A stretch of DNA of 64,000 nt from Mactra quadrangularis (lineage: Eukaryota > Mollusca > Bivalvia > Venerida > Mactridae). The translations under genes and the position numbers were made by a program. The notes beneath the pieces are model-generated. The model saw nothing but the letters and a program-made list of their open reading frames with translations, had not been told where the DNA came from and ran no database searches. Position 1 is the first letter of the stretch. Each line of letters opens with the position of its first letter. Location: assembly GCA_025267735.1 (NCBI GenBank), contig CM046297.1:23648011-23712010 (forward strand). The letters are read 5' to 3'. Shown piece after piece: positions 12,479 to 26,340 of this stretch.

Positions 12479-12788
12479 CTAGAGACAAAACATGTCAATA
12501 TCAGATTTGTTTATCCTTTGAACTTAGTCAATTTACTTATTATAAACTATTCACTTTTTATGCCAGAAGGTTAATGTTGGTAAATGATATGGGGACATTG
12601 TAAATAATCCGGATTAGATGTGTGTCAAGTCTATAACAAAAATGACAAATCAAGATAAACTAAACACAGACCTCCTACTCAGACAAAAAGCAAAGAGTTT
12701 GACTCATTCGATTTGTTAACTCGTTTATATAAAAGAAACCAAAAACAAATCACAAAAACAAGAACCTTAGGGGTTTTCAACTTGTAAT

Positions 12789-12809
12789 GGTGGCAAAAAT
12801 ATTGCCACC
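12789..12809. other. Short GC hairpin
   Basis: GGTGGCAA, AAATA, TTGCCACC. The homologous site in C (about 55,796-55,818) has changed sequence but keeps pairing through a G-T wobble (GTGGCAA with TTGTCAC). Confidence 0.35.
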
Positions 12810-13689
12810 GGGGTTCAAACAAGGTTATACATATAATGTAATAAAACCATTGTCCATTTTAAACCGATGAGATAACATCGTGACCTTATACAGACATTAC
12901 AATTGTTTCCATTAAACACGGCTATAATAAGACACTTCTTGAGAAGTATTAATTTCCTTGCCATCTTATATGTGGATTAGTGTCGTCTGCTTTACATCAT
13001 CCTGAGATATGTTCTTTGAAAGTTGACAGTATGTGGTAATACCATATACTGTTGCTTTTACAACTAACAACATAATTATCAATATAGTAGTTTCGTAGAA
13101 CGTTTATATCTCCATTTTTTTCACACCTTGCAAGGAAGTAAGCAGTTGTTGTCAACAGACAAAATGTAAATGGTTTACATGTACAACAAATGAAAGCTTA
13201 ACTAACACGGCTGAAAAAAACACCGGAATTATATTACGATTGAGTAAAATTTGTTACGCCAAGATCTTGAGGGAACATGTTTATGGCTTTTGCATTAAAC
13301 CGGGAATTAATAATTAACAGTCTAAAAAAATTACTACATGCATTTCACTTATTTGTGTCTTTAATTTAATGGTAAACTTAAACGAACAAGTTCTATTGTG
13401 TAAAAGGAACTGAAGTGGAGGTGGTCGTACGATACGATGTAAAGCAATACAATGCCATGTGGTGCAATATAATGAAATATCTCTTTATAGCAATGTAAAT
13501 ACATCTGCAAACAAGTTAATAAATTATGTATGGTTATTTTATATGATATAGTCAAGTTCACATGCAAATATTACGTTATAGATAATATGTTTGTCTGTAG
13601 GGGCAGCTGTAAGTGTTTAAATGCACGTATTGTCATGAATCTTGAGAAAGTGCCTTTACTTTGTTCGAGAAAACAGCATCAGAATGAAT

Positions 13690-13701
13690 TACGAGACAAG
13701 T

Positions 13702-13792
<91 letters not shown>

Positions 13793-13945
13793 CAAGCAAG
13801 TTTCACAGACCATCATTTTTTAATGTATCCCGAGACAATTTGATATATTATTAAATAAGCAGGTCTTACAGATCATAAGTTAAGAGTGTATTACGAGACA
13901 AATTGATATATCATAAACAAGCAAATTTCACAGACAATTGTTTAG
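13690..13945 (+). repeat. Three-unit tandem repeat with expanded microsatellite
   Basis: A unit of the form TACGAGACAA-TTGATATAT-AAGCAAGTTTCACAGA occurs three times, starting near 13,690, 13,826 and 13,892. Blocks B (47,030-47,090) and C (57,510-57,570) have one unit each, so the array grew in A only. The first unit carries the (AT)n expansion. Confidence 0.75.
13704..13789. repeat. (AT)n microsatellite, about 43 units
   Basis: An essentially pure AT dinucleotide run of 86 bp, absent from the homologous positions in B and C, which hold only a few bases there. Confidence 0.98.
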
Positions 13946-14227
13946 ATTTCCAATGATTACACAATCTCATCTAACAGATTATAAGTTTTCTTTTCAATTA
14001 TTTATTTACGCAAAATGTAATTTATTGATGATGTCAACAAGGTTGTTTATTTTCAGAATGTCGGTAAGATTTCATAAAGCGTTGTCAAATCATTTCTTGC
14101 CTTTTCATAACATATGAAAAACGTAGACAAACAGCTTTCTAGACGTGACATTTGGTATATGATGAACCCATACAACATATTTAAATTGTACAATAGACAG
14201 TTCAGGGAGCGTGTATTTCTAGATTAT

Positions 14228-14452
14228 TTTTTTCTTTTTTAACGTCGTATTCAACACATATTTAGATCATATATACGACGGCCAGCTCTTCCTACTATAG
14301 GTTTCCTGGACACTTTTCTATCACCAGTACTAACTTACCCTACCACGAGGCCGACAACACATGTATAGGGTATGACCTACCGCGACCGGGTTTGAACCAG
14401 CGATCTCTGGATTCGAAGTCAGACATGCTAACCACTACGCCACGATCGCGGC
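14228..14452 (-). mobile_element. tRNA-derived SINE, family 1, copy 1
   Basis: On the minus strand it starts with a tRNA-like head: GCCGCGATCGTGGCGTAGTG gives the A box, and GGTTCAAACCC near 14,387-14,397 gives the B box of a pol III promoter. A conserved body follows, with a tail hairpin (ACGTCGTATT, TATACGACG) at 14,242-14,280. It is flanked by a 14 bp target duplication with one mismatch, TATTTCTAGATTAT (14,214-14,227) and TATTTCTACATTAT (14,453-14,466). B (about 47,285) and C (about 57,830) have the empty site. A second copy lies at 63,683-63,900. Confidence 0.88.
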
Positions 14453-15956
14453 TATTTCTACATTATCTATTCTATTAACTTCATACTGGAGTCACAGTCA
14501 AGTGAAGTGGAAATTGTTGTTTTAACGTTAAAGAAAGCTCTATGAGCTACACAAACTTGATGTTTGAGTTATTATTTCAAACACGTGTCTTTTTGTTTAC
14601 ATATCGTATTCTGTTAAGGCAATTTGTAGGCCATGTGAACTAAATCGTCATACTTAAAAACTCATTATATAAAATATATCTTTATTCAGAATAAAGCAGC
14701 CCATGCTGTAATTATTTTGATAATCATTAGAGTTCTTAATAAAGTTCGTCAAGTTAAATTGATTAAACCCACGTTGTTTACAAGATTTATAATCTAAGCA
14801 CTCAAATGAGTTCAATTTTCCTAAAATTAATGTCCCCAGGCTTAACAATTAAACGTGTACTCCCATCGTGTTGTAATCAATTTATAATCTTTTTCCTAGA
14901 AATTATTTATTGATTATTGGCCATTACGATGTCATTACGTCTAGAATAAAATACCATTTAAACGCAAAGATTATTAATCAAGTGAGTAAAATGACAGTTA
15001 ATCATACGCTACAAGTCAACATTAGACAACAAAAGAGATGTATTGGACCAATCTTAACACCATTTGTAACTTTGAATATGACAATTTAAAATATATTAAT
15101 TGTATTGGAAATATTTTTACATGTTTCTAAGGTTTACTCCAAGAATACGTACACTCATCTACACGCTGAACTGTAACTGCACCAGCTAGACTAAAATCAT
15201 TTTCCAATTCAAAGAACAATTTTACAATAGTATAGACAGACATACAACAAAAGTAAGTGCATACAATTGAACCACATTGGACATTTAATCAGTTATTGTT
15301 ATACGAATAGATAGAACAAGTTTGTGTGTTTAATGAATTTTGTTTAAGTAAAAGTAATTTGCATCTAAAATAAAGATACTTAAAATGATCTTCACAACAT
15401 AAGGCAATTTTGCGAAAAACACGAAAACAAACTAATACAAAGTTACATTGTATAATTTTCTAAATTTTACTTTACAATAACTGTCCCAGATGCTCCTTCA
15501 ATATGATGTATAAATATCAATTTTTTGAAAAAATATCAAAAACATCTCTTCGATCTAAACATGTGCTTTATTTTACCTCGTTTCGCAACATACGGAATGA
15601 CAGTACTCGATTAAATTAAATTTGATTACTAAACAAATGGAAGAGAGCACTGTTCTCCTAAATTTGACAGTATTCGCTATGGTCTTCCGAACAATAACTA
15701 AAAATAAAATGCGCTTCTTAATACAGAATGTGACTCTTATTCTAGAACTGATGAATCGCAATAACTATAAAGATTTAGATGCACAAGGTATCTTTAACGA
15801 TTATCACTATAAAAAGGAGCGTCAAACGTATATACAACAACAAAAAATAGTTGTACTATGAAGTTAAAATGGAAACTTGAAGATGTCATTACTGTCTTAA
15901 AAATTAAGAAATATTCCTGAGGTTGTATATCATGACAATAGATCTTTTTATAACTG

Positions 15957-16229
15957 GGTTTAATGCCGTGTCAACACAATGTATGTCATTTCACGGCGTC
16001 CAGCGCACCTAATCTAGCTTTTCAGGACCCCCGCTGTAACCAGTACTCCCCTACCCTTCCACAAGACCGGAAACTTTTCCATATTATCTAATCAATGGAG
16101 GAAACTAGACATTAATGTCATATTTTCATAGAAGGGTATAGCCTGCCCGGGTAAGATTCGAACCCGTACCCCATCGGGAAACGAGAATCCAAATCCCGGC
16201 GCGCTACCAACAGCGCTTTCAACCCGGGT
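15957..16229 (-). mobile_element. tRNA-derived SINE, family 2, copy 1
   Basis: The tRNA-like head is at the right end (minus strand) with GTTGGTAGCGCGCCGGGATT and a B box GGTTCGAATCT. The body shares CCAGTACT and the CTACCCTTCCACAAGACCG region with family 1, and the tail carries the GCCGTGTCAACACA and ACGGCG hairpin. Block B near 48,470 lacks it; C has lost this whole region. The target duplication is not clear. Confidence 0.8.
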
Positions 16230-17095
16230 GACAAAGGTTCAACAATAATGCGTCTCTTAAAACGTACAACTAATTAAAGTAATTTACTTTGCCACGTAAA
16301 GTACAGTAAATTGTTAGTAAACTTCATGAGTGTAATATATTTATTATACCAACGCTGGTCAGATATTTGTAATAAAGAAAGTTTTATTATTACTTAAATC
16401 ATTGTAAATGCTGTCAAATGGAACGGCATATAGTAGTTTATTATTTCGTCGTAAATGATAAGCATTTAGAAAGTTTAATTGAATTCTTCTTTAACATATA
16501 TCGTGACATTTGTTTGAAAGTATGTGTTAAATAATCAACTGAACTACACCCTTGAGCCTTTAATGTAATTTCTTCTAGCATTCTATTTCAAACACTGACC
16601 AACATTATAACAAGGAAATGTAATAAATATTTTAATAAAAAAATCCAGTTATTATTTTAACCTTTATAAAAAGATAAGTAAAACTACTTTCAATCACAGA
16701 GTGATAAATTATTATTATATACTATATTTAACAAATATAATTCATGAACAGATGATAATTAATGGGGTGTATAGGGTTTTTTGGAACAAAGATCGATATT
16801 TCTAGCATGAAAAATCTAAACATTTACATCATAACAGACAATAACGGTATATCTGTCTATTAACCAATGTTATTAACTGATTAATGATAGCCCATTCATA
16901 CAGCATCAGTTTCAGTTTGTTTTTGCTTTATAACAGACGAATCTTGGTGATTTGGCTGATTCCATATTTCGATAATCAATGAGTCGAAGGTCTTGGAAAA
17001 GAAAATTAACATAATGATTTTCAACGTGGTTCATTGACGTATATTTCGAGCTGTTCAACAAAATAAAATATTTTGCAGAATAAAATGTTGTTTGA

Positions 17096-17602
17096 TATAT
17101 GACTTAGTAGTAAAACGAGTTGACTGGTACGAGTATTGGGCTCTAACCGTGCCTGGGAATTAGTTGGCACGAGTAAGTCTCGAATGTAATATGACATTGT
17201 ATGAATAAAGCACAGATAAACTCGGTCAAGCAAGGTTTGTCACGATTTAAACACGATTTGCAAACGATTTTTATACGATTGTTTACCGTTTCTAAATGTC
17301 CGTTATATAACAATCCATGTATCAGTTTGACATAGGCGGTGTTCATAATTCTTACAAACATCCTCTGTAGTATGATATATCATTAAATGTATGTCTTGAT
17401 TTAACAAATTAAGAAGTACCATACTCCGTACATTATTGCATCATATGACTTATAAAAAAGCCTTACATAACTTGGTTATAATATAAATCATTATAATTGC
17501 TTGACAAAATGTCTAATTTATATTTTAGAAAATGAATTTTTACCATTTATTCAAACTATCAAACCTATACGACTTCTTCCGGGTGCAAATTCTGCAGCTT
17601 CA
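17096..17602. other. AT-rich spacer after block A
   Basis: Homology to B and C ends just after the block A minisatellite monomer (about 16,965-17,010). Nothing is recognised up to the inverted duplication. Confidence 0.5.
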
Positions 17603-18310
17603 ACTGATGGCTTTGTACACAGTAAAAGGCCTGCTGTATAAACACTTAAGATGTTTAAATTTAGCCATATTGCATTTATGGTTTGTCGCTGACAATGTGC
17701 TTCGTAGTTTATGTCCGATTAATAGCAAAATTTTTTACTTTTGCGCCGAAGTTTTATTATAAGGAATTTCACCACCTGTTTGGAAAACACAGTACAAATC
17801 AACTTATTTAGTAAATCTATTTACTTCATCTATCGTTTTTTCCTATTTTTGATAACTTGCCTTATTGGTTGTTATTGCTATATTTTGAGTGTGATTGATG
17901 TTAGTTGACTCACATTGATATTGTTTTATCGTCGATTCAAGAAATGGAAAAGTTAATTCCGCGACAACAACAGCTTCTGTTTTCAAATGTATTAGTTTGG
18001 TCAGACTAATTATTGTGTATGTAATCATATCATAATTGGCGTAATTCTCTTAGACGAAATCTCATTAAATAGAATTAAAACAGGAAATTACCTAAATACA
18101 CTAATGCAGTGTTTCATCTCGAAACTCTCTGTTATTTAGCAAGCAAATAAAATACATTTTAAGCCAAATGGCGTACTCAATTATGAAATTGCATTAACTA
18201 TTGCGTAACTATTCAAGCAATCACAACATTTCGATGTTTTCTGTTTTAATAGGAATTTATTTTAGGAAGCGGCAGTAATTATTACACAACTGGGGATATG
18301 TTTACTTCTA
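17603..18310 (+). repeat. Inverted segmental duplication, left arm
   Basis: Aligns with the reverse complement of 25,640-26,340 over about 700 bp at roughly 75-80% identity, from GATGGCTTTGTACACAGTAA to ACTGGGGATATGTTTAC. A 46 bp run from CATTTATGGTTTGTCGCTGA onward (about 17,671-17,716) is identical in both arms, and TTAGTTTGGTCAGACT-ATTATTGTG is nearly so. Edges are abrupt and no transposon termini are seen. Confidence 0.8.
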
Positions 18311-21300
18311 ACAGATTATTTTCCAATGAGAAAAGCAGTACGTACACACATGTTTTTATGTATTCTATGAGATTGTTAAGTAAACTTAACTGTGTTTCTT
18401 TTAAATTTTCTACTTTATTCGAGCATTCAATGATGCCATACATGAAGCCATTATCTATTAGAGAAGATTTCTCTGTATTTAAAGTAGTGTTTTTCATTGT
18501 ACATTATTTCTCGGCCAGACAAGTAATCATTTAAACCATATTAAATGTATGCGTATGTCTAATCAAAAATTCAAAACATCAATATATCTGGTATACTTTT
18601 TTTCAAACAAATCACTTATGCTTTGCTTGATTTAAAATGAGTCCAGTCTATGTCAAGCAACACTTCTTCGTAAATCGCCATGTTCGCATGTATTACAAAG
18701 CATTGTGTTATACTAAAACCATTTGAGGAATGTATAATGTATGTTCCACAAACAGACCGGAGTTGTTTCATTTTGTAAGATTTCCCTTGTCTTAAACAAT
18801 ACTTACACCATGCTATAGACGATAGTTATTTATACTTCTAGATGTGAAAATGTCACTTTGCCATAATCTTTTCGTGCAGTTGTAGCATGATAATTTATTG
18901 AACGGAAAAAATACAATATCTTGGTAAGATTTTTTCGTCAGCGGAAAATGTATAACATTAGTTTAATTAAAAAATTCGACTTGTAAAGGCAAACTTAAGG
19001 GTATTCATTATTCTGTTTATGCTTTTAGATGAATGTATTTTTTCCGTTTTTGATGAGCTTTCGTGTTATGTATGGACAAAATACCCACACGGTGAGATCT
19101 GTCAAAAAGTATCCGCTTTTAAATATAATTTGTTTATGTAATACAATGCTCCACATATGGTCAAAAATTGACATGTTGAATTAATTTTTATTTCGGTTTC
19201 AATATGACGAGCAATATGCACCGTAGTTGAATTTTCATTTTTAGTTTTACTTAAATGAAAATATTTGTTTATTTTCGTCGACAGTTTGATTGCGTTGTGG
19301 CGACAAAACAATTAATCTTCCTAACTTAATAATGGTCAAGTGTTTATTTAACATATTGCACAATTTGAATTTGTAACACTTTTTTCAATTCCTACTGAAA
19401 TGAAGGAACTTTACTTTAACTTTAAATAGCGTTTATCCGAGAGTTTGATAAATTAGGCCTGTGTAGTAATAAATGTCAGTTAAGAAAGCTTAAAGAGCAA
19501 TTAGGTATAAGTTTATAACACTCATGTTCAATTGCATGTCTTATTAATGATTCTGATATCACAAGAGATGTATAGGCCCAATCATTAGTAGTTATGTTAA
19601 AGCTTGTTTTATATTATCAAATCGTTTGCTTGAAACAAATATGGTAACATACTGTCTTTAGAACTTCTATTTAATAGATTGTAGTCTAAAGTCACGACTT
19701 AGCTTTTGTCAGTAATTTATTTAGTAAATTTATATTTAAAGAGAACTATGAGATATTTCACAAGCTTGTGTTCATTTACTGAGTTTACTGAGTATAGTCT
19801 TGAAATAATAAACAACTAAATTAAATTTGAAAAAACAACAACACTATAAACGATGTGACTGTGATTAATCATTCTCGAATTTAATTAAAAGACCTTGAAA
19901 AATGAGCTATAGAAAAATCGAAAGAGTTATTTAATTATAAACGGGCTTTGGTTTTTTTATCCAACGTGAATAATTTGTTAATAATTAGATATTGATCAAG
20001 ACGACATTCAATTAATTTTCATTTTCAAACTGACCAAACACATTGACTAAATGTCGTGTTAACTCATGATTTACTACAAATTAATGAAGCCACACATATA
20101 TAAATCAATGTATTTACACTTCAAACAAATACCACAATCTGAGATTTAAAGCATACACTATTTTCTTTTATAATTCTCAAGCTTGATTTTCTTGTTTATT
20201 TATGTACGAAATTTTATCAATGTGTCTGCTAGCTGACGGGGTTTCACTTGCACTGGTGGGATATCTTAACTGACATCAGTATAGTTGCAATCATTATCTT
20301 GATTTCTCATATGTCTTCAAAGCTGACATTCAAATAACATGATGAATCTATTGAAGTATCAGACAATATTACATTTTTCTAGTATGTCATGTACACCTTA
20401 CAAGAAAATTGACGCCACTAAGGTAATACATTGTCAATTTCTTGTTTAAAATATAACAGTAGAATAAGAGAAACATCACAACGACAAATACAAAGCATTT
20501 TTCAAATTTTTTATTTGGCGCTTTAGGTCTATTTTAAGTTTGGTACTCAAATATATTGTTTTGCGACTTTAGTTAATGCCCGAACCAATAAGATCTGCTT
20601 ATATTTTCTATGTAGACATATATTGAAAGTTTCGGTGGTAATATAAAAGCATCTAGGACAAGTTTTAATATTTTTCTAGACCTAATCCAAAGTAACAAAC
20701 AAAATAACAATAATATCTACGAGATGGTATCTTCGTTCTTCTCTAAGCTTTTCAATGTACGTTCATATCTTCTAATGATATAATCACGTCATTGTCAAAT
20801 GAACTATTGTATGAATTAGTTTTTTAAGAAAAAGTAAATGACATAAAAAACCTCGACCTTGTTGTTTGCTGATTTTGGTTATTAATGAGTTTTAAGAATG
20901 CTGTTTGACGAACAGGTTCATTTTTAACACGTGCACAAACATCTCTCATTTTGTCATAACATTGGTAAACATAATTACTTGAAATGAATAAAGTACAACA
21001 GTATAAGTGGTAAACATGAACGTAACTCATGCGTCAATGTTAGCTATGGCATTCCTTTTATGTCTAGAATTATCCGAAATTTACAAGTTAATGTCCAGTA
21101 ACTTGATAAACTATCATGTCAGCAATGCTTGATGCTATTTCCTGTATGATTAATACAATAGTATATAGGTGCTTCGTATAATGCAATATATTCTCGTTCC
21201 TTACGTTGGATGTCATTATGTGTGATACGATGATAGCATGCAAGTTTAGAGGACTTGTAGTGATAAGTCTGTGGTTAGTGAATCGTCTGATATCAACACG

Positions 21301-22038
21301 CAATACCTACCTCCATAGAATGAAGGTTTTTCAATACAAAGTCTTATAACACGTTCTTAAGTCGACTTATCTTCCATAACTTCGATAATAAATTTGTAAT
21401 AACTTTCAGATATTTTGCAAGATATCATTTTAATCAACATTTAACACCATTTATATGATAAAGTAAAAATTTAACGTCAACAATATTAAGTAAGTTGTCT
21501 GTTTCGTGATAATTTATTGCAGGATAAGACTCAAGATCAGTGGCTTGAGAATATTTTTATTGTGTATTTAATTAGAATATGTTGCTTTCGTGCACTCTGG
21601 GAATTTATGATATTTTTGTATTCCGGTTATTGACGCTTTTATTGGCATTTTCTAAGTAATATAAGCGTGTTGATTGACCTTATGAATTTATTGATGCATA
21701 CGTGTCTTCTTATAAGAAGAGCAAATTTACTGTTTATTAAACTTGCGAGAAGAGTCATTAATTGTTTTCAAAAAACTATTTCATTGGATAAGCATGAAAC
21801 TACTGATTTATATGTTATCATTTATGAAGGTCGACATAACCTTATGATTAATAAAACAAAAGTGTCTCACAAAATTACATCTATATCTTTTATATATTTG
21901 ATATATATTTTAATACTTTTAACGTTTGATTTATATGATATTGTCTTTCAACGCATTTTAAAACTACTAGATAAATAAACAAGTCATAGCGTTTAGAGTA
22001 GAGATACCTTCAATTGATATAACACAGACATTTTATAT

Positions 22039-22113
22039 ACTGATGGTATCTAGGATTGCTGTTCAAATATTTATTAGGCTATCTAAGCCATTAGTTTTTA
22101 TGATACCATCAGT
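22039..22113. repeat. Short inverted repeat
   Basis: ACTGATGGTATC (22,039-22,050) and GATACCATCAGT (22,102-22,113) are perfect 12 bp arms around 51 bp. It may be a very short MITE remnant. Confidence 0.45.
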
Positions 22114-23883
22114 TACATAATATGGAAATAAATCATGGAAATATAAGCAAACAGACAGATCAAGTCCTTTGAGTATTTATGACTGAAAAGATTTTATGTT
22201 TAATTATAATGTAAGGTCGTTTGTCTAATGTTTTATGTAGACTCTGAAGGACATACATGTATTTCATACGCACGTCTTGAGTTGTCGGCGATGTTTTAAA
22301 TTTTACTTAAACTCGGGGTATTTAACATTAATTCTATGAAACAAGATGTATACAAGAAAAAAAGAGTAGAGGAAGTGCTGATAGTTAAAAACAATATTTG
22401 TATGGAGCAATGTTTGTAGGCCAAAGAATTATTTTGCTTTCCAATGTTCAAAAATCAAAAAAGCAATTAAGTAACTTGTTCAAATGTCGGGCTTATGCAT
22501 TTGTTTCTATTAAGTCATAACCCTTACAATACGTTAGTCAGTGTCTAAGCACTGGTTTAGCTGTTGTTGAAAACGAAACAAATCGAAACTTCATTTTTTA
22601 TGTTTCTTTGTAAAGTTTTAAGTCAACATACATTCTGCAATGTTCACGTTGTAATGCTTGAAGTTAAAAATAATAGGAAAAGAGTTATCTACTTTTTTAT
22701 TTCTAAGCTTTGATTGCCCATGTAATGATGTTTGTGTCGTGTCATTTAAGCACAAGGGTTTCGATTTAAGAATATTTTAGAGAATCCATTTTCTAACGTT
22801 GTGTTATTTATTCATGTACATGATTTGCTTAGAAAAAACTGCACATCTGCATTAAACTAATGTGATCCAAATTGCCATTCACAATGTATCAGTGTAAATG
22901 ATTCACTATATTAAAATCGGTACACTCAGCGACGCTTCATTTTGGTTCAAGTATTTTTTTATAATTCTGTGTATCATTAATGTAGACCATTGGTTTTCAA
23001 TCCATAGTAACTGATTATGAACGTTTACAATTAAACTAAAATAGCCATTTTAAATAGTACTTGGTGAACTGCAAACTGTAGTATCAAGCTAATCATCACA
23101 TATATTTTCCTATATAAGAGAAACATTATAAAGGAAAGCTTTTCTGAAATATAACAAATGTTGTAATTGGCTGTGATTGAAAACAGTAGAGGAAAATATA
23201 GATCAGGTAATAATGATATGCCTTGATAATATCACAGTAAATATGTAATTGAAGTTAATGTATTTAGTTGGTTTGTTTTGTCAAAACTTATTTAGATTAT
23301 CAGAAATGTTTTTATATCAAACGTATTTTTTTCTAAAACTTATCGGAATATGATGTGGTATCAAAGTAAGATATATAAAATGCAGTATTTGTTAAGGTTT
23401 GGCCTAGGTTAAGACCTATTTCTATTCTGTTTTGTCATTGCGTATAATGTTACAACTGTGACCCTCCAATGGCTTATTAAAGACAAATTCATATGTTTTG
23501 TTGAACAAGTAAATTGTTACAACCGTGTTCCTCTTGAAACACAAAATGATTTTTTAAATATAAATATGTAAAAAATGTCATTTTAAAGTCAGATTCTTTT
23601 ACCATTCCAAGAAGAAGTCACCTTTTATTAATTTTCGTGTAACTCGGTTTTTAATCAGATTGTTGTTTAATATTCCTCGGTGAACTCGGTGGAATAAAAT
23701 GATCTGAAATATAAAGCTGAAATTGGGCTTTAATAATTTAAGTCGCTATAAAATTCTAAAGTATTTATTAGCATTTAATATTGAAATAATTTAGTACCAT
23801 ATCAGTTTTCGGTATGAAAAGACTTGGACAATAAGTCCTTTGCGTGTGGACTAAATTCATTCTTTCAACTTGGTGGAAGTGAA

Positions 23884-24029
23884 ACAGAAGAAAGCAGTCT
23901 TTCTACCAGCACGCAATATATTCGAAGTTAAGACGCAGTTTGCTCTTCCTTTTGTTACAGAAGAAAGCAGTCTTTTTACCAGCACGCAATATATTCGAAG
24001 TTAAGACGCAATTTGCTTTTCCTGTTGTT
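23884..24029 (+). repeat. Tandem duplication, 2 x 73 bp
   Basis: The unit beginning ACAGAAGAAAGCAGTCTTT at 23,884 repeats at 23,957 with only a few substitutions, so the duplication is recent compared with the paralogous blocks. Confidence 0.92.
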
Positions 24030-25639
24030 ATTTATGCATGATGTGTGTTTGAGCATTCAAATCACATGCATGTACCGTCAACTTATATTGTCAGATTTAA
24101 AAATGGAATGAGTATAAAGTTACATAAGATTGAATGAAAATTTAATGCAATGCAGTTTGTATGTGTTTATTCTTTCAATGTGGTATTGAATTATATTACG
24201 TGTTGCACGACTCTGAGCGAATCTACTTCTTTAGGCATAGCATATTGACCTCTGAAACTATAACCGCTTTTGAAGGAGTGCTTAATGTTGTCGAGCAATT
24301 TGTTATTGCTACTAATATCTTTTGATTATAAATTATGCGCTGATACGTAAATTACGTATAATGGTTTGATTGAGCGAACAAGGACACTTAAATTGCTGGG
24401 TCCTTTGGGACACCATACTGATTGATCAGCAATTAGGGAATGTGCTTTCCAATGAAGCTCATATATAATTATTTATAAGTTTAACAATCATGCTTGTTAA
24501 CATTAGTTCAACCACATCTAAATATCCAATATCTTTACATTGCTCTGTACGAATATTAAGAAAGTATGCTGTAATGTAAAAAGACAGCTTTGTAAAAAAT
24601 AACATTTTATCAATCTATCACTTGCGGTAGGGCTTGTGAAGGAGAAAATATAATCAACCTGAATGTTTCTTAGATGCTTCCGTATAGTTGATTTGTGTCT
24701 ACAGATGTCAATAACTCTGTCAACAAGAAGGCTGAGATAAGTGTATCTGGGAGTTCTCAATTAATAATTTGAAGAAAAGCTTTCTATCGTCCTTTATGTT
24801 CTATTTCATCTCTTCATTTCTTGTATGTGATAATAGAAAACCAAAGTGAAATGATTGTGAGATAGGTGTTTACCTTGTACAAAAACATAATCAATTAAAA
24901 CAAGTTAAAGATAATATTCACGCATGAGGAAAAGAATGTAATATCGTTACAAAATATGCTTCCGACGTACATTATTTGTGTATATCTGCGGCAACATGGT
25001 CTGAATATAAGTGTTTGTCACGATAACCACCTTTAAAATTGTCCTTGCTATTACAATTTATTAATATTTATTATGTCAGATAATATAGCACTAGATATAT
25101 TATTTGATATATGTTAACCCTCCTGAACCTAGTTTGTAGTTAAATTTTTAACTTACTTTGATACAAGATCTACATATTTGTGTAAGCATTATGGTTAAAT
25201 GTAATGTCTGATTTCTCTCTGAATTATATGAGACTTATTTTGAACAAAATTAAATTAGTTCAATGTTATTGATAAATATATCAAAGATGTTTCTTAATTA
25301 TATTTCATTATTGTACTTTGCTTCGTAACAGGATTTATTTTGTCTAAAACAGACATAAGTCCTTTGATCTGTTATATATGCTTTCATGTACAAAATTCAC
25401 AGTTGTCAAACAAGCGAAATTGATTTCATTCCATTAATATTATTTGCTTAGTTTTTTGCGCAATCAAAAGTAATCCATAATAACACAAGATTAAGGTTTA
25501 TTCACATGGAGTTAAATGAATTCTTCAGTAATTATAAGCTGCATGCAATAATAATGCAAAATGTTTTCAATTTTGTGATTTCCTGACGAAAATTATTCAA
25601 TACAACTTTCCCTTACAAGAACTTAGATCTGATAGACTG

Positions 25640-26340
25640 ACAAAACGTAGTCGTAAACATATCCCCAGTTATGTAATAATTACTGCCGTTTCCATAAATA
25701 AGGTCTCTTTAAAACAGAAAACATTGAAATGCTGTGATTGCTTGAGTATTTACGCAATAGTTAATAATTTTAATAATTGAGTACGATATTTGGCTTGTTT
25801 TATAACAGAGAGTTTCTGATACGCTGCATAAGTGTATTAAAATAGTTTTATGTTTTAATTTTATCTAATAAGATTTCGTTTAAAGAGAAATACACCTATT
25901 ATGATATGATCACATACACAATAATGAGTCTGACCAAACTAATAAAGTTGTACACAGAAACTGTTCCTGTCACGGAATTAACTACGTGTATTCCATTTCT
26001 TAGATCGACAATGAACAAGATCAGTTTCAAACAACTAACACCAATCATACTCAAAATATAGCAAAATAACGAATAATGCGATTTATCACAAGAAAAATGA
26101 TTTTCGATAAAGTAAAAAAAAAATGCTCAATAAGTTGACTTGTACGGTGCTTGCAAAGACATATGATGAAATTCTTTATCATGATAAAACACCGGCACAA
26201 GAGTGAAATTTTAGCTATTATTCGGACATAAACTACGAAGCACATTGTCAGCGACAAACCATAAATGAAATATGGTTAAATTTTTACGCCTAAAGTGTTT
26301 AAACAACAAGCCTTTTACTGTTAACAAAGCCATCGTTTGG
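25640..26340 (-). repeat. Inverted segmental duplication, right arm
   Basis: Reverse-complement partner of 17,603-18,310. The counterpart of the frame around the 46 bp identical run (17,532-17,762 in the left arm) stops sooner here, so I do not call it coding. Confidence 0.8.

Larger units (their letters stand above)
357..17095 (+). repeat. Paralogous block A of a three-copy segmental duplication
   Basis: From the edge of the MITE to about 17,095 the sequence is collinear with block B (40,320-49,600) and, from about 2,930 on, with block C (51,800-59,210). Clear anchors are 361-480 with 40,341-40,500; 1,561-1,710 with 41,721-41,870; 3,241-3,390 with 43,321-43,470; 12,391-12,510 with 45,348 and 55,453; and 14,600-14,940 with 47,420 and 58,000. 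Average identity looks like 65-80%, with islands far above that. No host gene is recognisable inside. A is the longest copy because it keeps 5.63-11.4 kb, absent from B, and because of its insertions. The left edge is masked by the MITE and may extend beyond the window. Confidence 0.8.
18311..25639. other. AT-rich spacer between inverted arms
   Basis: Apart from a short hairpin (22,039-22,113) and a tandem duplication (23,884-24,029) I see no gene, RNA or mobile element. The longest open frame is 103 codons (21,667-21,978, plus strand); it is rich in Leu, Ile and Tyr as expected of AT-rich random sequence. Confidence 0.5.

Noticed and set aside
13530..13823. 97-codon frame with a long Ile-Tyr run
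   Set aside because: It is simply the (AT)n microsatellite read in frame, private to block A.
17532..17762. 76-codon frame over the invariant 46 bp run
   Set aside because: The partner arm stops earlier, and most changes outside the run replace residues. It is kept only as part of the inverted-duplication finding.
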